DNA of 64,000 nt from Metabacillus litoralis (GCF_007994985.1 NZ_VOQF01000003.1:1-64000), one strand, 5' to 3'. Numbered from the stretch's first letter, positions 43,874-53,855 are shown. Program-made: numbers and translations. The notes: generated by a model from the letters alone, not told the origin.

Positions 43874-45736
43874 TTACTGAACAGAAGCAATGAACTGTTT
43901 TGAATAGAAAAAACGCACGATAAAATAATAAACTACTTGTATAATGAAGAAAACTCCAAGCACACCAACGGATTCCTTAAATAAATTAAAGGAGAAAAAG
44001 TTTGATAAAGCCGTTAAAGCAACAGCACCATGAATGAGTGCTACAATAATTGGTGCAAAAAATAGAATAGCCGTTTGCTTTGTTAGCACTTTTTTTAGCT
44101 CTTTTTCGCTTAATCCCATTTTGGAAATAGATTTAAATTTTTGTTTATCCTCATCTAAATCCATGTATAGACGGAAATATAGAAAACTACCAGCTGAGAT
44201 AAAAAAGACAATTCCAATAAATAACCCCACAAACAAAATGGGTGCATATGATTTATTTATTTGATAAACATCATAATCAACAGATGTAAATTCATAAGGT
44301 TTCAGGTTCTGCTGTAATTTTTCTGAAGCTTCGATAACATTTTCTTTTCCTGATGTCACTTGCCAGGCATGAAAATATACCTCATCAGCAGGCTCTGTTG
44401 AAATTTGTTCGAAATCTTCATCTGAAACAACATAATAAGGATCTGTTGAAGGTAATGCTCTAGAATAGATCACTTCTGTTGATTTTAAAATATCTCCTGA
44501 ATTTAGCTTCACTGACTCATTTCTATCTATATTCATTTGTCCAAAAGAAAATCCTTCAAATTCAACAGTGATCATCTGTCCCTCTTGAAGGTTAATGATT
44601 TCTTCGTCAATTAACTTGGCAAAATGGTTATAATCAGATTGCTTTGCAATGACAATTTTTTCTCCTTCTACTTCAAAATAGCTTAACATCATTTGTTCTT
44701 CTTTAGCGACAATATTGTGCTTTTGTAACGTTTTGTTAATAAGTGCTACTTCCACGTCGGCATTTTGACCTCTATAGGTAATAGAGTTAGGATTTGTAAT
44801 TTTCGTTCCTGAGGTAGACCACGCTTGAAAACCGAATAAAGTTCCAATAGCACAAAATGCAATCGTTGACACGATTGAGACCATAAAGAACGTTCGTGCA
44901 TTATCTTTCATCCGAAAAGCAAGATCTGAAAACAAGAGCATGTTTGTTTTATACCAGAAAAAAGATTCTTTCTTTTTTAACCTACCAATGACAAAAACAC
45001 TTAATTGAGTAAACATAAGATATGTTCCAGCAATGACTAACAGTATTACCGGTACCATAACCGTGATTACTACAACCCCTTTTACCATTAAAGCAACAGC
45101 ATAGCCTATGCCTAATAATGAAACAGCAATTATCGTTAAAAAGAGATTTGCTTTTGGTTCTCCCTTTGACTTCTTGTTCCCTTTAATTAAATCAATTAAT
45201 TTTTTACTTCTTAAAACATAAGAAACAAAAAGAGAGATACAGAAAAATAATAAAATAAAAGAAAAAAATGATAGGATCATGGCCTGAATCGGAAGATAAA
45301 AATGAAGGCGTTCATCGATAATTAGCACATTTTCTGCTAAAAGTAGAATTCCTTTCGCAAAAACTAACCCTAGCAATATTCCACCAAGAGTAGCAAAAAA
45401 TCCAATTAGCATATTTTCCAGAAAAACCATTAAACGAATTTGCTTGGATGTCATTCCTTGCAACATCAATAAGCCAAATTCTTTTTTACGTGACTGTAGA
45501 AAAGAGCTCATTGAATACAAAATAAAGAAGAAAGAAAAAACATAAATAATCCAAGCAGAAATATACATACCACTTGTTACATTACCATTCATTTCATCTC
45601 CACTTAATACCGGATGAAAGGCAAAAATTGCAAACGTAAAAAAGACCATAACGGTAAACAAACTACTAAGAAAATAAGCTGCATAAAGTCTTTTATTTCG
45701 TGTGACATTATTAAACGCGAATTGACGAAAGGTCAT
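43874..45736 (-). CDS. BceB-type ABC permease (peptide antibiotic sensing and resistance)
   Basis: This 620-residue FtsX-like permease has the ten-span BceB topology: MTFRQFAFNNVTRNKRLYAA and span 1, spans 2-7 to about 300, span 7-8 extracellular domain of about 200 residues (about 305-515, the inhibitor-binding part), then spans 8-10. The ATG at 45736 is chosen because GGAGGGG lies 6 bp upstream; the longer frame has no ribosome site. Its start overlaps the end of the ATPase gene by 26 bp. Partner of the BceA-type ATPase and, in a sensory complex, of the adjacent histidine kinase. Confidence 0.9.
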   Translation of the reverse strand: MTFRQFAFNNVTRNKRLYAAYFLSSLFTVMVFFTFAIFAFHPVLSGDEMNGNVTSGMYISAWIIYVFSFFFILYSMSSFLQSRKKEFGLLMLQGMTSKQIRLMVFLENMLIGFFATLGGILLGLVFAKGILLLAENVLIIDERLHFYLPIQAMILSFFSFILLFFCISLFVSYVLRSKKLIDLIKGNKKSKGEPKANLFLTIIAVSLLGIGYAVALMVKGVVVITVMVPVILLVIAGTYLMFTQLSVFVIGRLKKKESFFWYKTNMLLFSDLAFRMKDNARTFFMVSIVSTIAFCAIGTLFGFQAWSTSGTKITNPNSITYRGQNADVEVALINKTLQKHNIVAKEEQMMLSYFEVEGEKIVIAKQSDYNHFAKLIDEEIINLQEGQMITVEFEGFSFGQMNIDRNESVKLNSGDILKSTEVIYSRALPSTDPYYVVSDEDFEQISTEPADEVYFHAWQVTSGKENVIEASEKLQQNLKPYEFTSVDYDVYQINKSYAPILFVGLFIGIVFFISAGSFLYFRLYMDLDEDKQKFKSISKMGLSEKELKKVLTKQTAILFFAPIIVALIHGAVALTALSNFFSFNLFKESVGVLGVFFIIQVVYYFIVRFFYSKQFIASVQ

Positions 45737-46475
45737 GTGCATCCCCTCCCAATAAAGAAAGTGTATCAATAATCTTCTGGAAAAAGGCCTGACGATTGTT
45801 CCCACGGTGAATTTCCGAATAAAACTTCCCATCGCGAATAAAAACAACTCGATTACAATAGCTAGCCGCTTGTGGATCATGAGTTACAAGCATCATTGTT
45901 GTTCGTTCCTTATTATTAATATATTCTAGCATCTCCATGACATCCTTAGAAGATTTCGAATCAAGATTACCTGTTGGTTCATCGGCTAGTAGCAGTTTAG
46001 GATTATGAATCATTGCTCTAGCCACAGCTGCTCTTTGTGCTTGACCACCCGATATTTCATATGTGCGCTTATTCATAATTTCTGAAATCCCAAGCTTCTC
46101 AGCAATGTCACGAGCTTTCTGTTTCATTTCTTCTACTTTTTTCCCTTCTAGTGTTAAAGGAAGTACAATGTTTTCTTCAACTGTTAATGTATGAAGCAGA
46201 TTAAAATCTTGAAAAACAAAACCCAATTCTCTGCGGCGAAATTTAGCCAATTCATCTCTTTTTAACTGATGGGGATTTTTTTCATTAATAAGAATTTTAC
46301 CTGTTGTAGGTTCATCAATAGTTGCAATTAAATTGAGAAGGGTTGTTTTCCCACTTCCAGAAGGTCCCATTATTCCAACAAACTCTCCAGTCTCAATAGT
46401 CAGGTCAATATCTGTCAATGCACGATATGTGATTTTGCCTTCATAGATTTTACTAACTTGGTTTACATATAACAT
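45711..46475 (-). CDS. BceA-type ABC transporter ATPase
   Basis: This is a 254-residue MacB/LolD-like ATPase. Walker A GPSGSGKTTLLN, Q-loop VFQDFNLL, signature SGGQAQRAAVARA, Walker B LLLADEPTGNLDS and switch VTHDP are all intact. The ATG at 46475 follows GAGGAGATC. A BceR-type palindrome and a promoter lie just upstream, so this gene and the permease form the inducible unit. Confidence 0.93.
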   Translation of the reverse strand: MLYVNQVSKIYEGKITYRALTDIDLTIETGEFVGIMGPSGSGKTTLLNLIATIDEPTTGKILINEKNPHQLKRDELAKFRRRELGFVFQDFNLLHTLTVEENIVLPLTLEGKKVEEMKQKARDIAEKLGISEIMNKRTYEISGGQAQRAAVARAMIHNPKLLLADEPTGNLDSKSSKDVMEMLEYINNKERTTMMLVTHDPQAASYCNRVVFIRDGKFYSEIHRGNNRQAFFQKIIDTLSLLGGDAHDLSSIRV

Positions 46476-46486
46476 CACAAGATCTC

Positions 46487-46583
46487 CTCGATTCCTCATT
46501 TTCGTTTAACCTGTGATTAGTATAGCTTTACAAATAAGTGGTAAACTATCGATTCATCTTTCACTATTCTTACAACGATGTAA
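46487..46583 (-). promoter_or_regulatory. BceR-type operator and promoter of the ABC genes
   Basis: TTACA-ACGA-TGTAA (46570-46583) is a perfect 5-4-5 palindrome matching the BceR-group consensus TNACA-N4-TGTAA; it overlaps the kinase stop codon. On the minus strand it is followed by a weak promoter, with TATACT as -10 and a poor -35, as expected for an activator-dependent promoter. Confidence 0.65.
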
Positions 46584-47571
46584 GGTTTTGAGTTTGTGAA
46601 AAAACCAATCTAAATGTCGTACCTTCTCCAATTTCAGAATCAAATTCAATCACATGTCCAAGATGATCAACAGCTTCCTTTACTAAATAAAGTCCCACTC
46701 CTGTAGATTCTCTAAATTCACGACCATTCTCCCCTGTAAAAAATGGTGAAAAAACACGCCTTTTATCCGTATCAGGAATACCTACTCCAAAGTCAGTCAC
46801 TTCTAGCACCGCTTCCCCAGCTTGTTCAAATATAGAAATCACAATACTGCTGCTTTGACCAGATGAATACTTAACAGCATTGTTTATCAGTTGAGAAAGG
46901 ATAAAAAATAACCATTTTTCATCAGATTCAACAGTAATTCCTACTTTTTCTACCTCAAGCTTAGGATATACTTGATTTCTAATAAAAAAACGTTTATTTT
47001 CACCATTTACTTCATTGACAATCTTAGATAATACAACGGGCTTTATAGAAAAGTCCTGTTCAATCGATCGAAGTCGCGCCATATATAGTACAGTATTTAA
47101 CCCGTTTTTCATTTTTTCTGTTTCTTCTCGAATATTTGATGAATCAGGTTCATCAAGTGTTTGTGCAGTAAGTTCAATAACTGAAAGTGGTGTTTTCATT
47201 TGATGAACCCATTGATTCATAAACTTATTGTGCTGCAACTGCTGATTTTCTAAGGTTTTGATTTGATGTTGATACAGCTTGTATTGATCTTTCAATAACG
47301 AATCAAGTGCCTCTGATATAGGAGTTTGTTCTGTTTTTTGGAAGGAATCATCAAGTGCTTCTAGTGGCTTAGTTAGACGTTTATAGAAATTGCGGCGACT
47401 GTTAAAATAATAAAAAAGATAACATACAAGAAAGAAAATTCCGAGAAAAACTGAATAAAGACCAGGTCGAATTGATCGATACCCATCAAGCCAATAAATA
47501 GAGAACATGACAGAAAATTGGATGAGTTGTACAACAATTAATAAAAAATGCTCTTTCATAAATAATTTCAT
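46570..47571 (-). CDS. BceS-type intramembrane-sensing histidine kinase
   Basis: This 333-residue kinase has two membrane spans (about 8-29 and 39-58) joined by a loop of only about 10 residues (DGYRSIRPG), so it has no sensor domain of its own. The DHp H-box is NQWVHQMKTPLSVIELTAQ; HATPase motifs are QLINNAVKYSSG, DFGVGIP and STGVGLYLVKEAVDHLG. Kinases of this group take their signal from the BceB-type permease. The ATG at 47571 overlaps the regulator's stop (ATGA). Confidence 0.92.
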   Translation of the reverse strand: MKLFMKEHFLLIVVQLIQFSVMFSIYWLDGYRSIRPGLYSVFLGIFFLVCYLFYYFNSRRNFYKRLTKPLEALDDSFQKTEQTPISEALDSLLKDQYKLYQHQIKTLENQQLQHNKFMNQWVHQMKTPLSVIELTAQTLDEPDSSNIREETEKMKNGLNTVLYMARLRSIEQDFSIKPVVLSKIVNEVNGENKRFFIRNQVYPKLEVEKVGITVESDEKWLFFILSQLINNAVKYSSGQSSSIVISIFEQAGEAVLEVTDFGVGIPDTDKRRVFSPFFTGENGREFRESTGVGLYLVKEAVDHLGHVIEFDSEIGEGTTFRLVFSQTQNLTSL

Positions 47572-48275
47572 AATCTCTCTACCTTTGTCCAAGTAGGGTT
47601 AAGTCTGTAACCTACACCTCTAACTGTTTCAACTGCATCTTTAACCCCAAGCTCAAGAAACTTTTTTCGAACTCTTGTTATATTTACATTAAGTGTATTT
47701 TCATCTACATATGTTTGTTCATCCCATAACTTAACAAGCAAATCCTCTCGGCCAGCAACACGAGGATAGCGATCCATCAAACTTTCTATTATATCTGCCT
47801 CCTTCTTTGAAAGTGTAACAGCTTGATTGTTTAACATGAGTTCTAATCTTTCAATGAATAGCTTTAGCCCTTCTTTTTCTAATACCCTTTCTTCCGCTAC
47901 CACAGCATACTCTCCATAAGCACGTCGAAGCTGACTTCGTATTTTTGCCATAACCACTTCAATATAAAAAGGCTTTGTTATAAAATCATCTCCACCGTTT
48001 TCCAAAGCCATCACTTGATCCATTTCTCCCACCCTTGCTGATAGAAAGATGACAGGACAAATTGATTCCTTTCGAATTTGTCTACACCAATAATAACCAT
48101 CAAAACTTGGAAGATTAATATCTAATAAAACTAAGTCAGGTTTATTTTTATGAAATTCATCCATTACAGCATTAAAATCCTTCACTAGTGTCACATTAAA
48201 ACCGTATTTATGTAGATGAGCTTGTAAATGCTCAGCAATTTTAGGATCATCTTCAACAATCATAATCTTTTGCAT
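47568..48275 (-). CDS. BceR-type OmpR-family response regulator
   Basis: The protein has 235 residues: a REC domain with the acidic pocket EDD (8-10), phospho-acceptor Asp in LVLLDINLPSFDG and Lys in ITKPF, then an OmpR/PhoB winged helix with NVNITRVRKKFLEL and ETVRGVGYRLN. AAGGAGTGAG precedes the ATG. First gene of the regulator-kinase-ATPase-permease set; its likely target is the palindrome at 46570-46583. Confidence 0.93.
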   Translation of the reverse strand: MQKIMIVEDDPKIAEHLQAHLHKYGFNVTLVKDFNAVMDEFHKNKPDLVLLDINLPSFDGYYWCRQIRKESICPVIFLSARVGEMDQVMALENGGDDFITKPFYIEVVMAKIRSQLRRAYGEYAVVAEERVLEKEGLKLFIERLELMLNNQAVTLSKKEADIIESLMDRYPRVAGREDLLVKLWDEQTYVDENTLNVNITRVRKKFLELGVKDAVETVRGVGYRLNPTWTKVERL

Positions 48276-49007
48276 GTTCTCACTCCTTTTTCCATGAACA
48301 TTATGTCACAAAAACTAGTGAATTTACACAAAAATATAAAAATCTGTCAGGTTATATGATGTCATTTAAATAGGTGGTTAATAGGATAAAAACTCTATCC
48401 TTTATTTCGAATAGAGGTTTTAAATTAAATTAGATTATTTGTATTAATAAAATTCTACAAAGAGGTTGGGACATAAGTAAAGAAGTCATAAAAAAAGACG
48501 AATAAATCTAAATTCAGTTAAGCTGAAAGAAGCAAGTTCGTTCCATTGCGCTGCAGACACTCGCTTTCCATGGGGAGGAAGTTAAGCCTCCTCGTAAGCT
48601 GCGCGCCTGTGGGGTCTTAGCCTTTCCTCTATTCAAAGTAGGTGCCCTAGTGTCTTCCGCTCCATTCCACTAGTTCTTAAAAATAGTATACAAAATCAAA
48701 AAATCTATTAAAGACAGCAAATAAAAACCCGAACTATTAAGCGAATGATTACTTGAAATATCACCTAATAATTCGGGTTTTTCATTAACTTGAATACTTA
48801 TGTCCCAGCCTCTTCAATTTTTACCTAATGTGTCTCTTTTTCTCCATACTCCTTACTTGAACAGAAAGGTTTTCACATTCACAACTTTCACTATAAGATA
48901 TAAGGAAGTTTGTAGCTTCTCTCATTTTTTTAACTGGTATTCTTTTTTAAATTAAATTGATTATTCTTTGATTTACACTCAAAGCTTTTTTTATCATAAA
49001 GAATAAC
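48276..49007. other. Intergenic stretch carrying the full-length MITE-like element
   Basis: Besides the element at 48461-48814 and the upstream region of the response regulator, I see no gene in these 730 bp. Confidence 0.7.
48461..48814. mobile_element. MITE-like element with 18-bp inverted ends (best copy)
   Basis: The ends are AGAGGTTGGGACATAAGT and the reverse complement of ACTTATGTCCCAGCCTCT, 17 of 18 bases complementary. Inside are a GC-rich core (GTTCCATTGCGCTGCAGACA, then CTCGCTTTCC, GGGGAGGAAG, CTCCTCGTAAGCTGCGCGCC) and a long hairpin AAACCCGAACTATTA / TAATAATTCGGGTTT (48723-48783). There is no open frame, so it would need a transposase in trans. A deletion variant lies at 60225-60470, an inverted degenerate copy at 32350-32585 and a core-only copy at 35300-35440. 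Confidence 0.75.
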
Positions 49008-50576
49008 TTACGATAACTTCTTAAATTCAGCAGGTGAGTAATTTGTGTATTTTTTGAAGCAAATACTAAAATATTGAGGATTACTATATCCTACCTTTTC
49101 TGCAACTTCGTAGGTTTTTAAATTTTCTTTTCGAATAAGCTCCATTGCTTTTTCCATTCTTATTTCTAACAAAAACTCTCCAAAGTTCTTCCCTTTTTCA
49201 ACCTTAAACAAGTTACTTAAATATGCAGGACTGACATGAACTTTGGAAGATATTTTTTGCAACGACAATCTTTCTTGATGGTAATTCTCTTCAAGAAATG
49301 AAATAGCCATATCAACAACAGATACCTTTCTTCTAGAATTTTCAGCTTGTAAATAATGAGCTAAACTTACAGATATATCTTCAAGTTTCTCTATAATATC
49401 TTGAATTGTATGCAAACGATAAATTTCTTGATATAAACTTGTTAAATTAAAATTTGTATCTTCAACCCAGACTACAGCATCATGACTAGCTTTATTATTT
49501 AATGCGATTAATAGTTTTAAAGCAATAAAATGAACATCTTGTAGAGAGTGGTAATGATTAAGAAGTAATTTTTGTAGATTTTCATAAAAAGCCTCTACTT
49601 CACAAACTAACCCAAGACTGATTTTTTGGAGAAGTTCTAATTCTTCCCCTTCTAGGATCACATCTAACTTTTTATCAGAAAGATTTATATCAGATACAGA
49701 TATAATTCTTTGTTTGCCAGAAACATGACTGAAATCCATTGCCATTCTTGCTTCTTCGAAAGAAGTACTAAGATGATGTATTCCTTTATATAAATTTCCT
49801 AACGAGATTGTTAAATCAACATCAATATGATGTTTTAGCAGATGTTTAAGCTCTTCAGCTAACTTCTTTAAGAAACTATTATCTACTAATGAAAAACATG
49901 AGAAGATCATTACTAATTCATGTTGATTTTTGATAAATTCAATTCCTTGTATTTCATCTTTTCTTGTTACTACTAAATCAGTAGATAATTTCTTTATTTC
50001 TCCTGTATAAAAGGAATCCTTCTCTTCTCTGCTACTAGCGATTATTGTCGCGTAAAAAGGTCCCTTTAAGTTAAGGTTTAACTCCTCGAAAAGACTCTGC
50101 TGAATTTCACTTTCAGGTATTTTTCCATATATTAAATTCTTTAAAAATTCTTGTTGTAAAAGGGGTAACGCATCATTTAGCTTGGAAATCGCTTCTACTT
50201 CTTTATCTAGTTCAATTGCTGCTTCTTTTACCTTCCTTACTAAGTCTAGACTGTCAACTGGTTTTAATAGATAATCAAATGCTCTTATTTTGATAGCCTC
50301 TTGAGCATATTTAAAATCGTCATATCCTGTAAGCAAAATTATTTTCATAGTCGGAAATTCGCCTCTAATTTTCTGTGCCATTTCTAAACCATTCATAAAA
50401 GGCATCTTGATATCAGAAACAACAATTTGTGGGTTTTTTGAACGTATTAATTCTAAGCCCTTCTCACCGTCACCAGCTTCCCCAACTACTTTAATACCGT
50501 TTTCCTCCCAAGGGATGGTCTGTATCAACCCTCTACGAATAATTCGATCATCATCAACGATCACAACTTTATGCAT
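49008..50576 (-). CDS. YesN-type AraC-family response regulator
   Basis: This 522-residue protein has an N-terminal REC domain (VVIVDDDRIIRRGLIQTIPW, phospho-Asp in IVVSDIKMPFMNGLEMA, Lys in YLLKPVDS), a long middle region, and a C-terminal AraC pair of helix-turn-helices (ISSKVHVSPAYLSNLFK, then VGYSNPQYFSICFKKYTNYS). The ATG at 50576 is chosen for its AGGTGA site; a GTG directly after the kinase stop is also in frame. With the YesM-type kinase it probably activates the pectin genes. Its terminator is provided by the MITE-like element. Confidence 0.92.
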   Translation of the reverse strand: MHKVVIVDDDRIIRRGLIQTIPWEENGIKVVGEAGDGEKGLELIRSKNPQIVVSDIKMPFMNGLEMAQKIRGEFPTMKIILLTGYDDFKYAQEAIKIRAFDYLLKPVDSLDLVRKVKEAAIELDKEVEAISKLNDALPLLQQEFLKNLIYGKIPESEIQQSLFEELNLNLKGPFYATIIASSREEKDSFYTGEIKKLSTDLVVTRKDEIQGIEFIKNQHELVMIFSCFSLVDNSFLKKLAEELKHLLKHHIDVDLTISLGNLYKGIHHLSTSFEEARMAMDFSHVSGKQRIISVSDINLSDKKLDVILEGEELELLQKISLGLVCEVEAFYENLQKLLLNHYHSLQDVHFIALKLLIALNNKASHDAVVWVEDTNFNLTSLYQEIYRLHTIQDIIEKLEDISVSLAHYLQAENSRRKVSVVDMAISFLEENYHQERLSLQKISSKVHVSPAYLSNLFKVEKGKNFGEFLLEIRMEKAMELIRKENLKTYEVAEKVGYSNPQYFSICFKKYTNYSPAEFKKLS

Positions 50577-50588
50577 AAAACGTTTCAC

Positions 50589-52379
50589 CTACTCTCTTAC
50601 TTTTGGAATAGTAACGGTTACATTTGTTCCTTCACCAAGCTTGCTGCTAAAAGTGAGACCATATTGATCCCCAAAGTGGATTTTCATTCGTTCATGGACA
50701 CTTCTTAAACCAATGCCTATATTACTTGACGAGTGATGTTTATTACTTATTTCAGCTCTGATTTTATTTAGATTCTGTTCATTCATACCGTGACCATTAT
50801 CAATAACATGAAAGATAATCTCATTTTCTTTTTCATAGCCAATAATTTGAATTTCTCCCATTCCTCGCGATTGCTTTACTCCATGATAAATTGCATTCTC
50901 AATTAATGGCTGTAATGTGAGTTTAACTGTTTGATAGCTTAATATTCTTTGATCAATATCAAATGTATAATTGAAGTCGTCACCATAACGCATTTCTTGG
51001 ATATATAAATAATTCTGAATATGCTCAATTTCATCTTTTATCTTAATGATTTCTTTTCCTTTACTAATACTAATTCTAAAAAAGGTTGATAACGCACTGA
51101 TCATATCACTTGCTTCTTTATTCATTCCCATATCACATAGTCCTTTTATTGAATATAGGGTGTTATATAAAAAATGAGGATTTATTTGTGCATGTATGAC
51201 CGAGAATTCGAGTTGGCGTTTTTCTTCTTGATCTAATTTGACTTGATTTAATAAACTATTAATCTTCGTCATTAAATTCTTTATACCATTATTTAAAATC
51301 ACCATTTCTTTTGGAGCATTTTGAAAATCTGGAAGATCTACATGGACATTTTTCTCATTAACACTTTCTATATTTTTGACTAATGAGCTTATTGGCTCTG
51401 TAATGAACTTCGCTATAACATTAGCAATCATAACAGCGATGACAATTAAGATCATAATCACAAATATAGTCAGATATTTAATGTAATTTGCTTTCTTCAA
51501 TATATCTTCTTCAGGAAAAACAGCCGCTACCTTCCACTTGTTAACACCTAACGTATCAAAAATAACGATCATTTTCTTTCCATTTGGTTTTTGATATTCA
51601 AACTGACCTTGTTCCTCCGTACGTGTATGAAGATAATTGAGGACAGTTTCATCTAATTGGTATTCTTCTTCTACTGTTTTAGATTTCATATACCCTTCTT
51701 TGCTAACTAACGTTAAATATCCATTATCACCAATCAAAGATTTATTGAAAACCCTTTCAAAAAAATCTGTGCGAATATTAAATAATAAAGCACCATTAAC
51801 CTGTGAACGTTCATTACCAATTAACTTAAAAACACTTATCACTTCATTTGGACTATTTTTATTTAAAAACACATCATCTTTATGAAGGTTTCTCCAATAA
51901 AATCCTTCCTTACTTCCTTTATAGTTCTTCATATATTTATCATAATCAAATTGAATTTGCTCTGCTTGTTGATCGTGTTTACTTAATGTGAAATGACCGC
52001 GATGTAAATCAACTAATACCGATTCAATCATGGAATTATGATTTAAATATATTCTGTTTATATATTCATCCATCGCAATATAATCTTCTGGAGTGATTTC
52101 TGAAGGATCTTTCGTAATGATAGATAAAGTTTTGGGATCATTCGATAGTGATACTAACTGTTCAAACACATCTGTAAGTCTGTTTTCAAGGTGATGTTTT
52201 GTCTGAAAGACCGTATCATTAATGTTTTGATAGGCATTTTCTTGAATTTGACTTGCAGCAAGCAAATAAGAAATCCAAGAGATAAGCAAGATAAAGAAAA
52301 TAATGACAGGTAAATACAAACTAATAATCGTCGTTTTAAATGATCTTGTTGAATAAAGCGGAATTAACTTTTTTAGCAT
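50589..52379 (-). CDS. YesM-type sensor histidine kinase
   Basis: This 596-residue kinase has span 1 (about 18-40), an extracytoplasmic Cache-like sensor (about 41-305), span 2 (about 306-328), a HAMP-type linker (ANVIAKFITEPISSLVKNIE), the His_kinase domain with the phosphoacceptor in HAQINPHFLYNTLYSIKG and an ATPase domain with DNGHGMN and GIGLRSVHERM. YesM/LytS-type kinases typically sense extracellular carbohydrate breakdown products. It ends 12 bp before the regulator start. A terminator-like hairpin separates it from the pectate lyase gene, so the pair may have its own promoter. Confidence 0.92.
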   Translation of the reverse strand: MLKKLIPLYSTRSFKTTIISLYLPVIIFFILLISWISYLLAASQIQENAYQNINDTVFQTKHHLENRLTDVFEQLVSLSNDPKTLSIITKDPSEITPEDYIAMDEYINRIYLNHNSMIESVLVDLHRGHFTLSKHDQQAEQIQFDYDKYMKNYKGSKEGFYWRNLHKDDVFLNKNSPNEVISVFKLIGNERSQVNGALLFNIRTDFFERVFNKSLIGDNGYLTLVSKEGYMKSKTVEEEYQLDETVLNYLHTRTEEQGQFEYQKPNGKKMIVIFDTLGVNKWKVAAVFPEEDILKKANYIKYLTIFVIMILIVIAVMIANVIAKFITEPISSLVKNIESVNEKNVHVDLPDFQNAPKEMVILNNGIKNLMTKINSLLNQVKLDQEEKRQLEFSVIHAQINPHFLYNTLYSIKGLCDMGMNKEASDMISALSTFFRISISKGKEIIKIKDEIEHIQNYLYIQEMRYGDDFNYTFDIDQRILSYQTVKLTLQPLIENAIYHGVKQSRGMGEIQIIGYEKENEIIFHVIDNGHGMNEQNLNKIRAEISNKHHSSSNIGIGLRSVHERMKIHFGDQYGLTFSSKLGEGTNVTVTIPKVRE

Positions 52380-52483
52380 CTCACATTACCCCACATGCTC
52401 TGCTCGAAAATCAATTAGAGTTATTAGTGCTAGAATACTGTATATCTATTAATTGGTAAAGGGGAATTTGAAGGATTTTCCAA

Positions 52484-52520
52484 GAATGAGTGAAGAGGTG
52501 CAGATCCCATTCACTCATTC
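52484..52520 (-). terminator. Hairpin after the pectate lyase gene
   Basis: GAATGAGTGAA pairs with TTCACTCATTC across a 15-base loop, only 10 bp past the stop. The U-run on the minus strand is short (TTGG), so termination may be partial. Confidence 0.55.
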
Positions 52521-52529
52521 TTTATTATA

Positions 52530-53855
52530 TTAGTGCAGCTGTCCTGCACCAGCCATACTCTTTACATGTGCAGGTACACTTTGAGTTGGATGAATTTTGT
52601 TGAATAAAAAAGGCTTCCAGTTGACGTTTTCGTTTAGCTTCACAACATTTGACTTGTTATGAACATCTAGTAAATCTACTTTATGGTGTTTACTTTTCCC
52701 ATTAACATATGATCCACTTTCGTAAATAGATGAACCCTTCCAATTTTTAATAATGGCTGCAGGATCGACTTCATAATCAAATTTAAAATAATTATTTTCT
52801 GCGTAAATCTTTGATTCAACACCTACTCCAAATGCATAATCAAATTGGTAATCTGAGTGCTTTGTAAATTCATAGAAATTATTATAAACATGAACTTCTC
52901 CGTAGCGAACCCTTGGTAGACGTTGTGTTAAGTTTTTATAATGATTATGATGTAATGTAACCTTTAAATGGTCACGATCTGATGTTTTACTATCACTTGA
53001 ACCAATAATGGAAACTTTATCATGATCTTTAAAGACATTGTACGAAACTGTTACATAATTCGCTCCATTTGTTATGTCTAATAAACCATCATGCTGCTGA
53101 TATAAACGTCCAAAATAGGTGCCAGATTTTTGATCATGGTTTTCTCCATCACTAAATGTGTTATGATCGATCCATACATGATGTGTTCCATTTGTTATCG
53201 AAACATTATCATATTCAGAATTCCACTCTCCTACGTCACCATCAGTTGGATCCCACTGTGGGAAATAATCAAGAGGTGCTTCAAATTCAATATTACGAAT
53301 AATAATATTTTCAACACCGTTCATCATTAAGCTTCCACCGATAATTTTCGCATCATCTTTTAATCCAATAATAGATGTGTTTGAACCTATATTAATAACA
53401 ATCTCTTTTTTCTGATTTTGTTGTGACCGCTCGCGAGCATTCTCCAAGTTACCAAAAACTTCACGTTCATAACCCCATACCTCTGGAGCATATGTAGCCA
53501 AATAATCATCAAAATCATAATCAGGATCTTCATAATATTCTGGACCAATTGGGTTATTATTTTCATCAACATTTAACTCAATTGTACCTTCCACATAAAT
53601 TATTTTATCAATATCATTCTTAGCATTTTTACTATTATCTCCACCTAAGGCATCGATCAGTTCAACCTTAGTCGAAACTCGGTAAATATGCTTTTGGTCT
53701 GCTTTAGATCCCCCGGTTGTACCTTCACCATATGACGCCCATCCATCTTTTTTACCAAGTACTTCATCACCTAACTCTTTGGGACTTGCATGAACAGAAG
53801 AAAATGTTCCAAAAACCAATGCACCTACAAGACCTATTTTAATAATAGTCTTCAA
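52530..53855 (-). CDS. Secreted pectate lyase, PL1 family
   Basis: This enzyme of about 441 residues cleaves polygalacturonate by beta-elimination outside the cell. It has a signal peptide (KTIIKIGLVGALVFGTFSSV, then HA) and the parallel beta-helix fold. PL1 signatures: HHVWIDHNTFSDGENHDQKS (the WIDH box), then TQRLPRVRYGEVHVYNN with the catalytic Arg in RLPRVR. Ca-binding Asp residues fit DPTDGDVGEWNSEYD. The start is placed at a TTG (53855) because AAAGGGGTGA lies just upstream; an in-frame GTG is part of that site. It has no cell-wall anchor and should be released. Confidence 0.93.
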   Translation of the reverse strand: MKTIIKIGLVGALVFGTFSSVHASPKELGDEVLGKKDGWASYGEGTTGGSKADQKHIYRVSTKVELIDALGGDNSKNAKNDIDKIIYVEGTIELNVDENNNPIGPEYYEDPDYDFDDYLATYAPEVWGYEREVFGNLENARERSQQNQKKEIVINIGSNTSIIGLKDDAKIIGGSLMMNGVENIIIRNIEFEAPLDYFPQWDPTDGDVGEWNSEYDNVSITNGTHHVWIDHNTFSDGENHDQKSGTYFGRLYQQHDGLLDITNGANYVTVSYNVFKDHDKVSIIGSSDSKTSDRDHLKVTLHHNHYKNLTQRLPRVRYGEVHVYNNFYEFTKHSDYQFDYAFGVGVESKIYAENNYFKFDYEVDPAAIIKNWKGSSIYESGSYVNGKSKHHKVDLLDVHNKSNVVKLNENVNWKPFLFNKIHPTQSVPAHVKSMAGAGQLH

